A stretch of DNA of 64,000 bases from contig NZ_SSOB01000024.1 of the NCBI RefSeq assembly GCF_004801405.1, positions 1 to 64,000 of the forward strand, read 5' to 3'. Positions within the stretch are counted from its first letter, which is position 1, and every line of letters begins with the position of its first letter. Under the pieces are notes generated by a model. The model was not told the origin of the DNA. It ran no database searches and worked only from the letters and a program-made list of their open reading frames with translations. The translations under genes and the position numbers were made by a program. Source of the stretch: Cohnella fermenti. GTDB lineage: Bacteria; Bacillota; Bacilli; Paenibacillales; Paenibacillaceae. Below are positions 26,337 to 34,518 of the stretch, one piece after another.

Positions 26337-27820
26337 CGGGGATGCGGGCGGCGGGCGCGCGGGGCGTGAACCCGAAGGTCGCCATTCGGCTGATCTATGT
26401 GGCGGCGATGTTCCTCGTCGCCATGGATGCGACCATCGTCAACGTGTCGCTGCCGGCGATCTGCGAGGAGTTGGGCGTATCGCCCGCACAGGCGGGGACG
26501 GTCAATATCGGCTATCTGATGGCCGTCGCCTTGACGCTGCCGCTGGCGGGCTGGCTCGGGGAGCGCTTCGGCGGCAAGCGCGTCCTGCTGAGCGCCATCG
26601 CGGTATTTACGGCGGCGTCCGTCTGCTGCGGACTCGCGGGGAGCCTGGAGGGGCTCATCCTGTTCCGAATAATCCAGGGCGCAGCCGGCGGCTTGATCGC
26701 GCCGGTCGGCATGGCGCTTCTGTTCCGCGCCTTTCCGCCCGAGGAGCGGGCCAATCTGTCCCGCTCGCTCGTGCTGCCGATTGCGGTGGCGCCGGCCGTC
26801 GGACCGGTTCTCGGAGGGTTCTTCGTCGAGACGCTGTCGTGGCGTTGGTGCTTCTATATCAATCTGCCGATCGGCGCGGCTGCCTTCGCGCTGGGGCTGG
26901 CGGGACTGGCGGCGGCCGGACGGCCGCAGCGGAGCGGACGGCTTGATTGGATCGGGCTGCTGCTGAGCGCGCCGGGCTTCGCGATGGTGATCTACGCGCT
27001 CAGCCAGGGCTCGATGCGCGGCTGGGCGTCGCCCGAGATTGTTGCCACGGGGCTGCTGGGCGCGGTCTTGCTGGCGGCGATGACGGCGAGGTCGCTGCGT
27101 ATGCCCGCGCCGCTGCTGCAGCTCGGACTGCTGTCGCAGCGGCTGTACCGGACCGCAGGGCTGATCGCCCTGTGCTCCTCGGCCGGTCTGCTTGGCATGC
27201 TGTACGTATTCCCGCTTATGTACCAGAATCTGTTCGGCGCCTCCGCGCTCCATACCGGGCTGACAACGTTCCCGGAGGCGCTCGGCTTGATGGCGGCTTC
27301 GCAGTGCATGCCGTGGTCGGTCCGGAAGCTCGGCGTGCGCCGGGTCATCGCCGTCGCGCTGCTGTGCGCGATGGCCGTGTTCGGCGCGCTCTCGCTTGTA
27401 CAGGCCGATACGAATGCATGGCTTGTGCGCTTGCTGCTGCTCTGCGGCGGCTTCACGCTGGGGCATTCGGTCGGCGCCGTGCAACTGCTGGCCTTCGCCC
27501 GCATCGAGCCGCCCCGCATGGGGCAGGCGACGATGCTGTTCCAAGTGCAGAACCGGTTCGGTTCTGCGCTTGGGGTCGCCGTCATCGGCAGCGTGCTGGC
27601 TGCCGGGACGGCCGGCGCAGCCGCCGACGCCGCGCTGGCCGCGGGGCCGGGCGCGTGGGGGTATCGGGCCGCGCTGCTGGCGGCGGCCGCGTTCCTGGCG
27701 TTGGCGTGGGTGCTGGCTCTCACGCTGCGCGAGCGCGACACGGCCGGCGTGGCCGTGCGGCGGCCGCAAGCTTCAGCCGCCGCTCCCGCCGAGGCGGCGA
27801 AGGCGCCGCCCGCTTCCTAG
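26333..27820 (+). CDS. MFS exporter, DHA2 (EmrB/QacA) type, probable siderophore exporter
   Basis: A 495-residue major facilitator protein. TM1 carries AMFLVAMDATIVNVSLPAI (motif D1 of 14-TM drug:H+ antiporters), the loop 2-3 motif is GWLGERFGGKRV, and TM5 has motif C (IAVAPAVGPVLGGFF). About 14 hydrophobic helices follow along the length. Start chosen at ATG 26333, where it overlaps the mbtH stop by four bases. As the last gene of the Fur-controlled operon it most likely pumps the finished siderophore or an intermediate out, the role of YmfD in Bacillus; the substrate is inferred from context. Confidence 0.88.
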   Translation: MTGMRAAGARGVNPKVAIRLIYVAAMFLVAMDATIVNVSLPAICEELGVSPAQAGTVNIGYLMAVALTLPLAGWLGERFGGKRVLLSAIAVFTAASVCCGLAGSLEGLILFRIIQGAAGGLIAPVGMALLFRAFPPEERANLSRSLVLPIAVAPAVGPVLGGFFVETLSWRWCFYINLPIGAAAFALGLAGLAAAGRPQRSGRLDWIGLLLSAPGFAMVIYALSQGSMRGWASPEIVATGLLGAVLLAAMTARSLRMPAPLLQLGLLSQRLYRTAGLIALCSSAGLLGMLYVFPLMYQNLFGASALHTGLTTFPEALGLMAASQCMPWSVRKLGVRRVIAVALLCAMAVFGALSLVQADTNAWLVRLLLLCGGFTLGHSVGAVQLLAFARIEPPRMGQATMLFQVQNRFGSALGVAVIGSVLAAGTAGAAADAALAAGPGAWGYRAALLAAAAFLALAWVLALTLRERDTAGVAVRRPQASAAAPAEAAKAPPAS

Positions 27821-27880
27821 AGTCAGCCGTAGAGATCGGCGCGAGCGAACCTCCGGGAGCTGCGCGCCGGAATTGCGAAC

Positions 27881-27923
27881 CGCGGAATGGACACTTGCCA
27901 AAGTGCCCGTTCCGCGTTTTTTT
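27881..27923 (+). terminator. Intrinsic terminator of the dhb operon
   Basis: Arms CGCGGAA...CACTT and AAGTG...TTCCGCG fold into a long imperfect stem, followed by TTTTTTT. It lies 60 bases after the exporter stop codon. Confidence 0.88.
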
Positions 27924-27971
27924 GACATGGGGCAGCCCATTTGGAATCATGCGGGAGGGGGGACCGGGCAT

Positions 27972-28025
27972 CTCGCCGGACTCGCCGGACTCGCCGGACT
28001 CGCCGGACTCGCCGGACTCGCCGGA
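27972..28025 (+). repeat. 9-nt tandem repeat, six copies
   Basis: Six exact copies of CTCGCCGGA in a row. It lies between the dhb operon terminator and the interspersed repeat and is not part of any likely gene. Confidence 0.95.
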
Positions 28026-28034
28026 TACGAGGAA

Positions 28035-28226
28035 TTTATGTGAAATTTCACATTCGAGCGGCGCGATAACGGGCAGGTTGGACGATTCTATGTGAAAAAT
28101 AGCCTATATAGAGAAAATTCCGGCTGCAGTTGCTGGATGTATGCTAAAAATCACATAAAACGCCGAGATCGCGGCTCATTCAAACCGATGAATGTGAAAA
28201 ACCGCATAAAATCGCAAAATCAGGAT
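28035..28226. repeat. Interspersed repeat, copy 1
   Basis: This 192-base stretch aligns almost without gaps to 59242-59434, roughly three quarters identical by eye. It contains repeated sub-motifs of the form TATGTGAAAAAT / AAAATCACATAAAA, including a 16-bp palindrome ATGTGAAATTTCACAT at its left end. No protein reading is conserved between the copies. It sits in the intergenic space before sfp. Confidence 0.8.
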
Positions 28227-28562
28227 GGGAAGGAGTGGGGATGACCCGGCGGCGGTCGGGGTGCGGCGAAGAGCCAAGAGGTTCCTGAGCCGTGGGGAGA
28301 AGAAAAGCTAGTGCACGGCGGATGAGAAAGTTCGATGGATCACCGATCGCGAACCCCGCCATTCCCCTCTGTCTCACCTCACAGCGACATGCCAACTGCG
28401 CCGGACCAGATCTGGATGTATGCTGAAGTCCAAGCGGTTTTTTTGGCCATTAACTGCCTCCCGAAGCTGCCGCAACCCGTCAACCCGTCAGTATGCGAAA
28501 AACCACATAAAACCGCCAAACTCCAAACCGCCAAAGTCATCGAACCACAGGGGGAATGAGCG

Positions 28563-29264
28563 TCAATTGAGAAAAAGCAAGGAATTTTCATACAACCGGT
28601 CAAAGCTCCAGAACGTAACGCACTCAGGGAAAAGATCAACCGTGCTGCAGACTGACAGTTTGTATTTATCGTCTGGATGGAATTGTTTAAAGTAGGCGGC
28701 TTCGCCGTTATGATCATTCCGGAACATTATTTCACCGTCAGACAGGGCAAATGAAAACAAGTTTAAAGGAAGCGACAGCCCTGCGCCGATAGCTTTAAGA
28801 TAACTTTCCTTTAACGTCCACAAATCAAAAAAGTAGGCTCGGCGCTCAACCTCATCTTTTCTGCAAAATTGCATGTACTCTTCATCCGACAAAACATGTC
28901 TGGCCATTCCGTCATCGCAAGAAGCGATCTCTTCAATATCGATTCCCACAGGGGAGCTGCCAATTGCACAAACGACCCATTCCCCCGCATGGGATAGATT
29001 GAACTCGAGAGAGTCGAGGGAGTGTTCTCTAAGAAAAGGCTTCCCGAATTGGGTTGTACCGAAAACGATAGCCTCATTTCGCAACGACGTCCGTTTAACG
29101 ATCAATACGCGAATTAACAATTCTGCCGCTAACGATCTCATGAAGTCTTCTTGTCTGCGCAATCGATTCAGTTTTTCTATTTTCTGGGCAGGGATGTATT
29201 GCAGCAGCTTGTTTATCGATTGCTCCGGGTTTGCTCTCGCGATTTTAACCGCGTAAATTTCCAT
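28563..29264 (-). CDS. sfp: 4'-phosphopantetheinyl transferase, Sfp type
   Basis: It transfers phosphopantetheine from CoA to the carrier serines of DhbB and DhbF, without which the synthetase is inactive. The 233-residue protein shows the Sfp-family motifs: FNLSHAGEWVVCAI, SPVGIDIEEI (magnesium-binding Asp/Glu) and WTLKESYLKAIGAGLSLPL with the second metal ligand. ATG 29264 follows AGGGAGAAAAG; an upstream extension is possible but has no binding site. It lies downstream of and opposite to the siderophore operon and is divergent from the aldo/keto reductase, sharing a 66-base intergenic region. It may also serve other NRPS clusters. Confidence 0.93.
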   Translation of the reverse strand: MEIYAVKIARANPEQSINKLLQYIPAQKIEKLNRLRRQEDFMRSLAAELLIRVLIVKRTSLRNEAIVFGTTQFGKPFLREHSLDSLEFNLSHAGEWVVCAIGSSPVGIDIEEIASCDDGMARHVLSDEEYMQFCRKDEVERRAYFFDLWTLKESYLKAIGAGLSLPLNLFSFALSDGEIMFRNDHNGEAAYFKQFHPDDKYKLSVCSTVDLFPECVTFWSFDRLYENSLLFLN

Positions 29265-29330
29265 TTCGCTTTTCTCCCTTTTTTCTATTATCCTAATTAT
29301 ACTGGTAAATTCATAAAGGGAGAAATGACG

Positions 29331-30335
29331 ATGAGATACATTCAAGTACGGGATACGAACCTGCGGCCTTCGGTTATCGGGCTTGGCACGTCGGACTTCG
29401 GCACGGCTATCCGCGAAGAGGAGGCATTCGGCTTGCTGGACCGATTCGTCGAGCTCGGCGGCACGCTGGTGGATACGGCGCATGTGTACGGCGATTGGGT
29501 CGAAGGGGGCAAAGGGGCGAGCGAGCGGACGATCGGCAAGTGGCTGGAGCAACGCGGGAGCAGGGACAAGATCGTATTATCGACGAAGGGGGCGCATCCG
29601 CCGCTGGCGGATTTTGCCCGCTCGCGTCTTGATGCGGATTCGATCCGATCCGACCTGAGCGACAGTCTGGAGCGGCTGCGTACGGATTGGATCGACCTGT
29701 ACTGGCTGCATCGGGATGATCCCGAACGGCCGGTCGAGGCCGTCATGGAAGCGCTGCACGAGCATGTCGCGGCGGGACGCGTCCATTATATCGGGGCTTC
29801 CAACTGGACCCGCGAGCGTATTGCGGCAGCCAATCGTTACGCCCAGCGGAGCGGGCTGACCCCGTTTGTCGCCAGTCAGCCGCATTGGAATCTGGCTGTG
29901 TTGAATCCGGTGCTTCCGCCGGACATCGTCGCTATCGACGACGAGACGCGTGCCTGGCATGTGGAGACGGGGCTGGCCGTATTCGCTTTCTCGTCGCAGG
30001 CGTCCGGCTTCTTCGGCGGCAAGTATGGCCGCGGACTGGCTCCTGAAGGAGGAAGGGCCGGTCACGTCCAAGAGATGTACGCGAATGAGGCAAGCTACGA
30101 TCGCCTGGAGCGAGTGCTGGCGCTGAGCAATCGGCTCGGGACCCGCGCATCGCAGACGGCGCTCGCCTATGTGCTGTCGCATCCGTTCCCTGCGTTCGCG
30201 CTGATCGGCGCGAACAAGCTTGAGCATCTGGAGGATAGCTGCAAGGCGGGAGACTTGGTCCTGACTCCGGAACAACTGCGTTATCTGGAGAGCGGAGAGG
30301 GTTCGTTCACTTCAGCAGTTTCTCCAAAGGATTAA
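29331..30335 (+). CDS. Aldo/keto reductase
   Basis: An NADPH-dependent oxidoreductase of the aldo/keto reductase superfamily (TIM barrel, 334 residues). Active-site residues are visible: DTAHVYGDW (Asp and Tyr), LSTKGAH (Lys) and YWLHRDDP (His). Substrate unknown. The start at 29331 (MRYIQVRD) lies 8 bases after AAAGGGAG and is preferred over ATG 29325, which is too close. The last 29 bases overlap the 3' end of the germination D-protein gene on the other strand. No functional link with sfp or the ger genes is evident. Confidence 0.9.
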   Translation: MRYIQVRDTNLRPSVIGLGTSDFGTAIREEEAFGLLDRFVELGGTLVDTAHVYGDWVEGGKGASERTIGKWLEQRGSRDKIVLSTKGAHPPLADFARSRLDADSIRSDLSDSLERLRTDWIDLYWLHRDDPERPVEAVMEALHEHVAAGRVHYIGASNWTRERIAAANRYAQRSGLTPFVASQPHWNLAVLNPVLPPDIVAIDDETRAWHVETGLAVFAFSSQASGFFGGKYGRGLAPEGGRAGHVQEMYANEASYDRLERVLALSNRLGTRASQTALAYVLSHPFPAFALIGANKLEHLEDSCKAGDLVLTPEQLRYLESGEGSFTSAVSPKD

Positions 30336-30522
30336 AAATCGCAATAATAGGTTCGGCGAGTTGAAACTTCAATTTTATGAGATATAACAATTCGCTAAGC
30401 AGCAGCAGCAAGGCGATGAACCCGAATATGAGCAGACGGGAATGCTTATTGTGTTTTCCGGTGCGCGTATAGCGCCACTCGATCGCGGCTATTAGCCCGT
30501 AAATAAACAGGATGGCAGTCAA
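30307..30522 (-). CDS. Small germination receptor D protein
   Basis: A 71-residue membrane protein starting at TTG 30522, whose start overlaps the gerB stop codon (TTGA). Two hydrophobic helices are clear (LTAILFIYGLIAAIEW and LLIFGFIALLLLLSELLYLI), separated by a basic loop. Small two-helix D proteins of 55-75 residues are encoded in or beside gerA-type operons of Bacillales and modulate germination; position, size and topology match. A conventional gene finder could miss it because of the TTG start. The gene converges on, and overlaps by 29 bases, the aldo/keto reductase. Confidence 0.65.
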   Translation of the reverse strand: MTAILFIYGLIAAIEWRYTRTGKHNKHSRLLIFGFIALLLLLSELLYLIKLKFQLAEPIIAIFNPLEKLLK

Positions 30523-31622
30523 TTGAATCTTCCCTTCCGCTTTTTTCTCCACGCCGCTTGGAGGCTGTCGACGACATAGTACAGAATGGGAATCAATTCC
30601 GACGCGAAAAACAAGGTCAGCAGTCCTCCGGTCATCAGGTTCTGGAACTGGATGTTTGACTTGACAATGACCAGCGAACCGACCGCAATAAACGCGGTTA
30701 CCGGAGAAACGAACGGCTTCGTATCCTTCAGTTTGAGCAGGTGCGCCAGTATTAACGAGATAATGAACACAATAAAACCGAGCTTGACGAAAATACTGAT
30801 CAGCCAGAGGGCGATCAGCGCCGGGTCGAGCGTCTCCAGGAATGAGCCGCTCCTCATGAAGCGCAACAGCTCCAGCTCGGGATAGTTTAAATTGGAGGCG
30901 AGTTCCGGGCCGAAAATAAGCAACAACGGAACGATATGCAGCAGCACCAGCGCAGCCGCCACGATCATGGAGCCGGACATGGAACGAAAGGTTCTGTGCG
31001 GCTGCATAAGATACGGATAAATGAACAATACAAACGACATTTCCCCGAAGACGGACGATGTATAGTAGGCGGACGGCCAAGCTTCTCTCGGGCTGAAGTG
31101 AGTAGCCAGACCGACCCCGATATACCAGTTGAAGCTCTCGCTGACCAGAATCGGAATCAGCAGGAATGACAACAGACTGAACAGAAAAATTCCTTCCGCA
31201 GCCCGGAACACGGAGTTGACTCCGAAGCGCACCGTATAGGCGATGCAGATGCCGCATAAGCCGGCAATCGCCCAAGGAGGGGTACTGACCAGGTAGAATT
31301 GGATCAGGAAATCCTGGAGCTCCCAGAAGTTGATCATGCCGATCAGCAAATTCGCCACGGCGATAAAAAGCACAAGCGGGGTATGCAGCCACCGGCCGAC
31401 GATCTCCTTGCCATATTCGACAAAAAAGCGATCCGGCCGCCGCATGCCCAGCCGATAGGCAAAAAACGCCATGCCAAGCCCGATCAGCGCGCCGGACAGT
31501 ATGCCCAGCGGTCCGTTATAACCGCTCTGCTGCATCATGATGCCCAGCATAAAAGCAATCATGGTGGAAAACAGATGCAACGCGAACAGCTTGAAGAGCT
31601 GAGCTTGGGTAACGGTTTGCAT
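30519..31622 (-). CDS. Spore germination receptor permease subunit, GerB family
   Basis: The B subunit of a GerA-type germinant receptor in the spore inner membrane, from the APC transporter superfamily, and thought to bind the small-molecule germinant. The 367-residue sequence has about ten hydrophobic helices; family features include MLGIMMQQSGYNGPLGILSG, INFWELQDFLIQFYL and PPWAIAGLCGI. ATG follows GGAG at 31634 on the complementary strand. It lies third in the operon, 22 bases after gerC. The ligand cannot be predicted. Confidence 0.92.
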   Translation of the reverse strand: MQTVTQAQLFKLFALHLFSTMIAFMLGIMMQQSGYNGPLGILSGALIGLGMAFFAYRLGMRRPDRFFVEYGKEIVGRWLHTPLVLFIAVANLLIGMINFWELQDFLIQFYLVSTPPWAIAGLCGICIAYTVRFGVNSVFRAAEGIFLFSLLSFLLIPILVSESFNWYIGVGLATHFSPREAWPSAYYTSSVFGEMSFVLFIYPYLMQPHRTFRSMSGSMIVAAALVLLHIVPLLLIFGPELASNLNYPELELLRFMRSGSFLETLDPALIALWLISIFVKLGFIVFIISLILAHLLKLKDTKPFVSPVTAFIAVGSLVIVKSNIQFQNLMTGGLLTLFFASELIPILYYVVDSLQAAWRKKRKGRFN

Positions 31623-31644
31623 GTGAACTCCTTTCTCCGGCTAT

Positions 31645-32853
31645 TCAGGCTTCGTCATTTAAAAATTTTTCCCGAATAGAGTGGACCGAACTGCCGGAGC
31701 GTTTGAGCATCGCATCCGTTTCAATTTTGACTTCCAAGCGGTTTTTGTAATAGTCCCGCCATTGCTCCTTTATGCGGTTCCATTCTCGCGGGTACCGGAC
31801 GGAGAAATAAAGAGCGAAGCCGAAGACGTCCGCCCCCGCCTGCCGCGTCTTGGCGACCACCGAGGCAAACCCTTCGTTTGCTATCTTGTTGATCGCCTGC
31901 TCCAATTGTCTGATTTCCCCTTTGCTCTCCAGATCGATCTCCGAATCCGAGGCGATGATAACGGCCTGCAGCTTGCAACGGATGACGATTTTAAAGTCTT
32001 CTCCGGTCAGCGCCGGGCGAATGGTCATATCCAGAGAGGTTGTATAAAAACCTATCTTCCCGCCGTCCGTCGGCGAATCGATGCTATATATATACTGCTT
32101 CAATTGGTTCAGTATCGCCCTGGCACTGGACAGCTCGGATGGCTTAAGCCGCGTCTCCACGAGTTTGCCGTTGCGCAAAATGGCGGCGCCTGCCGTCGTC
32201 AGGCTGGGAGGAGAACCGGGAGCAAGCGCCGCGTTGTTATGGATAAAGCCCAGGATGGGCAGCAGGCCGTCGCCTCCGTTGGCTTTTGAATACATCAGAT
32301 CCTTGACTGTGGTGCTCATAATTTGTCTGTTGCTTACGTATCCGTTCAATACGGACGCCAAAAAACGTTCGAACGGGATGGACATTTGGGCAACTTTGTT
32401 CCGGACAGGCCCCTCCACCAGAAACAGATTGGTGTTCATCTTCAGGTAGGGATTGCGCAAGACGAACTCGAGGATCGGTTCGACTCCCCGTTCGGCGAAG
32501 CGGCTGCCGATGATAATGCTGTGCGTTTGACCGAAGGCGATCTGGCGCGGCACGTCGCCCTGAATTTTCTGGAGTGCATCCTCAAGACTGGGGCCAACCC
32601 GGCTTATATAGGCGTTCGGCTGGGCGGAGGAAGCGGTTGCGGACACGCCGCTGCCGCCCGTCTGTCCCGGAATGAGCCGATTGGTCAGAGGGAAGCCGAG
32701 CGTCAATTCCACTCCCTTGTCCGTCTGATCGATCAGCATAACGCTGACAAAAGCGCGGTTGTTCAGTTCAATCGATGACCAGCAGCCTGTCAGAAGCGCA
32801 ATTGCAAGCAAACCGGCCGTTGTTTTGAACAGCCTTGTTAGTGCGGTTGTCAC
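31645..32853 (-). CDS. Spore germination receptor lipoprotein subunit, GerC family
   Basis: The C subunit of the germinant receptor, a lipoprotein of about 400 residues. The N-terminus carries a signal and lipobox, LLAIALLTGCWSS, and the sequence continues with ELNNRAFVSVMLIDQTDKG as in GerAC-type proteins. The start is GTG 32853, which overlaps the gerA stop codon (GAGTGA), showing tight translational coupling. A longer in-frame reading upstream is only the antisense or alternative frame of gerA. The C-terminal half contains the long helical region ending in a Lys/Arg-rich tail usual for the family. Confidence 0.92.
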   Translation of the reverse strand: MTTALTRLFKTTAGLLAIALLTGCWSSIELNNRAFVSVMLIDQTDKGVELTLGFPLTNRLIPGQTGGSGVSATASSAQPNAYISRVGPSLEDALQKIQGDVPRQIAFGQTHSIIIGSRFAERGVEPILEFVLRNPYLKMNTNLFLVEGPVRNKVAQMSIPFERFLASVLNGYVSNRQIMSTTVKDLMYSKANGGDGLLPILGFIHNNAALAPGSPPSLTTAGAAILRNGKLVETRLKPSELSSARAILNQLKQYIYSIDSPTDGGKIGFYTTSLDMTIRPALTGEDFKIVIRCKLQAVIIASDSEIDLESKGEIRQLEQAINKIANEGFASVVAKTRQAGADVFGFALYFSVRYPREWNRIKEQWRDYYKNRLEVKIETDAMLKRSGSSVHSIREKFLNDEA

Positions 32854-34391
32854 TCGTCGTCCGCTCCTTCGGAGGAAGCCCATGCCCGCATATTGGCGAT
32901 TTCTCGCAACCGATTTGTCCGATTCGCCATAAATGGCAGGGTGCGCATTTTCCACCACGGAGCCCGATATACGGTATCTTTTAATGACCGGGCAGCTCTT
33001 GGGGTGACCGGCGCCAGGTACGGCGTTCCGAACGATTGCAGGTTGACCAGGTGCACATAGATGAGAATGATGCCGCAGGCAATGCCGAAAATACCGAACA
33101 TGCCGGCCAGCAGCATCATTGGAAAACGCAGCAGGCGAAACGACAAACCCAGGTCGAAATTCGGAATGATGAAGGAGGCGATTCCTGTCACCGACACAAT
33201 AATAACCATTGCCGCCGAAACGATGCCGGCCTGCACGGCGGCCGTGCCGATGATGAGCGCTCCGATAATGGACACCGCTTGTCCGATAGATTTGGGAATG
33301 CGCACCGATGCTTCGCGCAGCGCCTCGAAAGCCAGTTCCATCATCGCGGCCTCCATCAGCGCCGGAAAAGGAACGATTTCCCGCGAGGAGGAGATAGAGA
33401 TGAGCAAGTTGAACGGAATCATCTCCGGATGAAAGGTTGTGATCGCGATATAAAACGACGGAAGCAGAAGAGAGGTGCTCAGAAAGATAAACCTGATCCA
33501 ACGAATCCAGGAGGCCGCGATAAACGGCTGGTAGTAATCCTCCGCGGATTGCAGCATCATAAAAAATGTGACCGGGGCCAGCAGGATCATCGGAGTATTG
33601 TCTACCAGAATGGCGATGCGCCCTTCAAGCACGGAAGCGGATACCGTGTCGGGGCGCTCGGTATATTGCAACTGAGGGAAGGGGGAATAAGGCGAGTCCT
33701 GGATGATCTCCTCCAGGTAGCTGGAGCCGAGCACGCCGTCGATACGGATGTTGGCCAGCCGCCGCTTGACTTCCCGAATGAGCCGATCGGGGCAGGTCCC
33801 CTCCAGATAAGCAAGGATGACCGACGTCTGGGTGTGGACGCCAAACGTCAGCCGCTCGGTTTTGAGCAGGGGGCTCTTAATGCGGCGCCTCAGCAAAGTG
33901 AGATTCGTGTCCAGACTTTCTACAAACGCCTCGCGCGGCCCCCGAATGACCGATTCGTTCGGCGCCTCTTCCAAGGCTCGCGTCTCGTAACTGACAAAGG
34001 GAAGCACAAGCATCTGCGCTTCGTTCTCCTGCAGAAGCACGCCATGCCCCATCATCACTTGCTTGATCGCCTCGTCGGGGTCGTCTATCACGATGGTTCT
34101 GGCAAGCGGAATACGATGCTCGTCGAACAACCCGGCCGGCTCATCAACCCTCTCGGACGATTCTCTTAGCAGCGGCATGAGCAGATGCTCCTCCGCGTTG
34201 AGGTAATCGAACATCCCCTGGAAATAAATGAGCACGCAGGGTAAGCCCCTGCCAATTGTGAACGTATGAAAAACCGCGTCATAGCAACGGTCCAGCCGTT
34301 CTTTGAACCATTCCAGCCGGGGCGTCAATTCCAATGTGGGCGGACAAGCGCCGACCGGGGCGGATTGTGTCTCGCGGGAAGTCCCCTTCAT
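32850..34391 (-). CDS. Spore germination receptor subunit, GerA family
   Basis: The A subunit of a GerA-type nutrient receptor, which the family is known to assemble as an ion channel in the spore inner membrane. A soluble N-terminal region (about 1-270: TFGVHTQTSVILAYLEGTC, DGVLGSSYLEEII) is followed by helices starting near APVTFFMMLQSAEDYYQPF and a conserved FPALMEAAMMELAFEALREA stretch. The start is ATG 34391 (MKGTSRE), 7 bases after GGAGG. Upstream, TTGAATG and CAATTAG with 18-19 bases between them weakly resemble a forespore sigma-G promoter, which would suit a germination operon; this is tentative. Confidence 0.92.
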   Translation of the reverse strand: MKGTSRETQSAPVGACPPTLELTPRLEWFKERLDRCYDAVFHTFTIGRGLPCVLIYFQGMFDYLNAEEHLLMPLLRESSERVDEPAGLFDEHRIPLARTIVIDDPDEAIKQVMMGHGVLLQENEAQMLVLPFVSYETRALEEAPNESVIRGPREAFVESLDTNLTLLRRRIKSPLLKTERLTFGVHTQTSVILAYLEGTCPDRLIREVKRRLANIRIDGVLGSSYLEEIIQDSPYSPFPQLQYTERPDTVSASVLEGRIAILVDNTPMILLAPVTFFMMLQSAEDYYQPFIAASWIRWIRFIFLSTSLLLPSFYIAITTFHPEMIPFNLLISISSSREIVPFPALMEAAMMELAFEALREASVRIPKSIGQAVSIIGALIIGTAAVQAGIVSAAMVIIVSVTGIASFIIPNFDLGLSFRLLRFPMMLLAGMFGIFGIACGIILIYVHLVNLQSFGTPYLAPVTPRAARSLKDTVYRAPWWKMRTLPFMANRTNRLREIANMRAWASSEGADDE

Positions 34392-34518
34392 CGCACGTCC
34401 TCCATTTTCCATAAGTGCCAACAGAGCTAATTGTTGTCAGAAAAATGGAAAGCATTCAAGACGAGCGAAATTTTATTGAGAACTTGCGCTTATCGCTTCT
34501 CCGCTTGCGAGGCAACGC

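Larger units (their letters stand above)
27821..28562. other. Gene-free repeat-rich interval
   Basis: Between the siderophore operon terminator and the sfp gene there is no convincing gene. The interval contains the operon terminator, a six-copy 9-nt tandem repeat, a full copy of the interspersed repeat (28035-28226) and a partial third copy near 28420-28530 (ATGTATGCTGAAG, then TATGCGAAAAACCACATAAAAC). Confidence 0.7.

Noticed and set aside
22822..26385. 1187-residue minus-strand frame opposite dhbF
   Set aside because: Antisense of NRPS modules with no recognisable domain.
27972..28025. Possible CRISPR array
   Set aside because: The 9-nt units are directly adjacent with no spacers and no cas gene is near.
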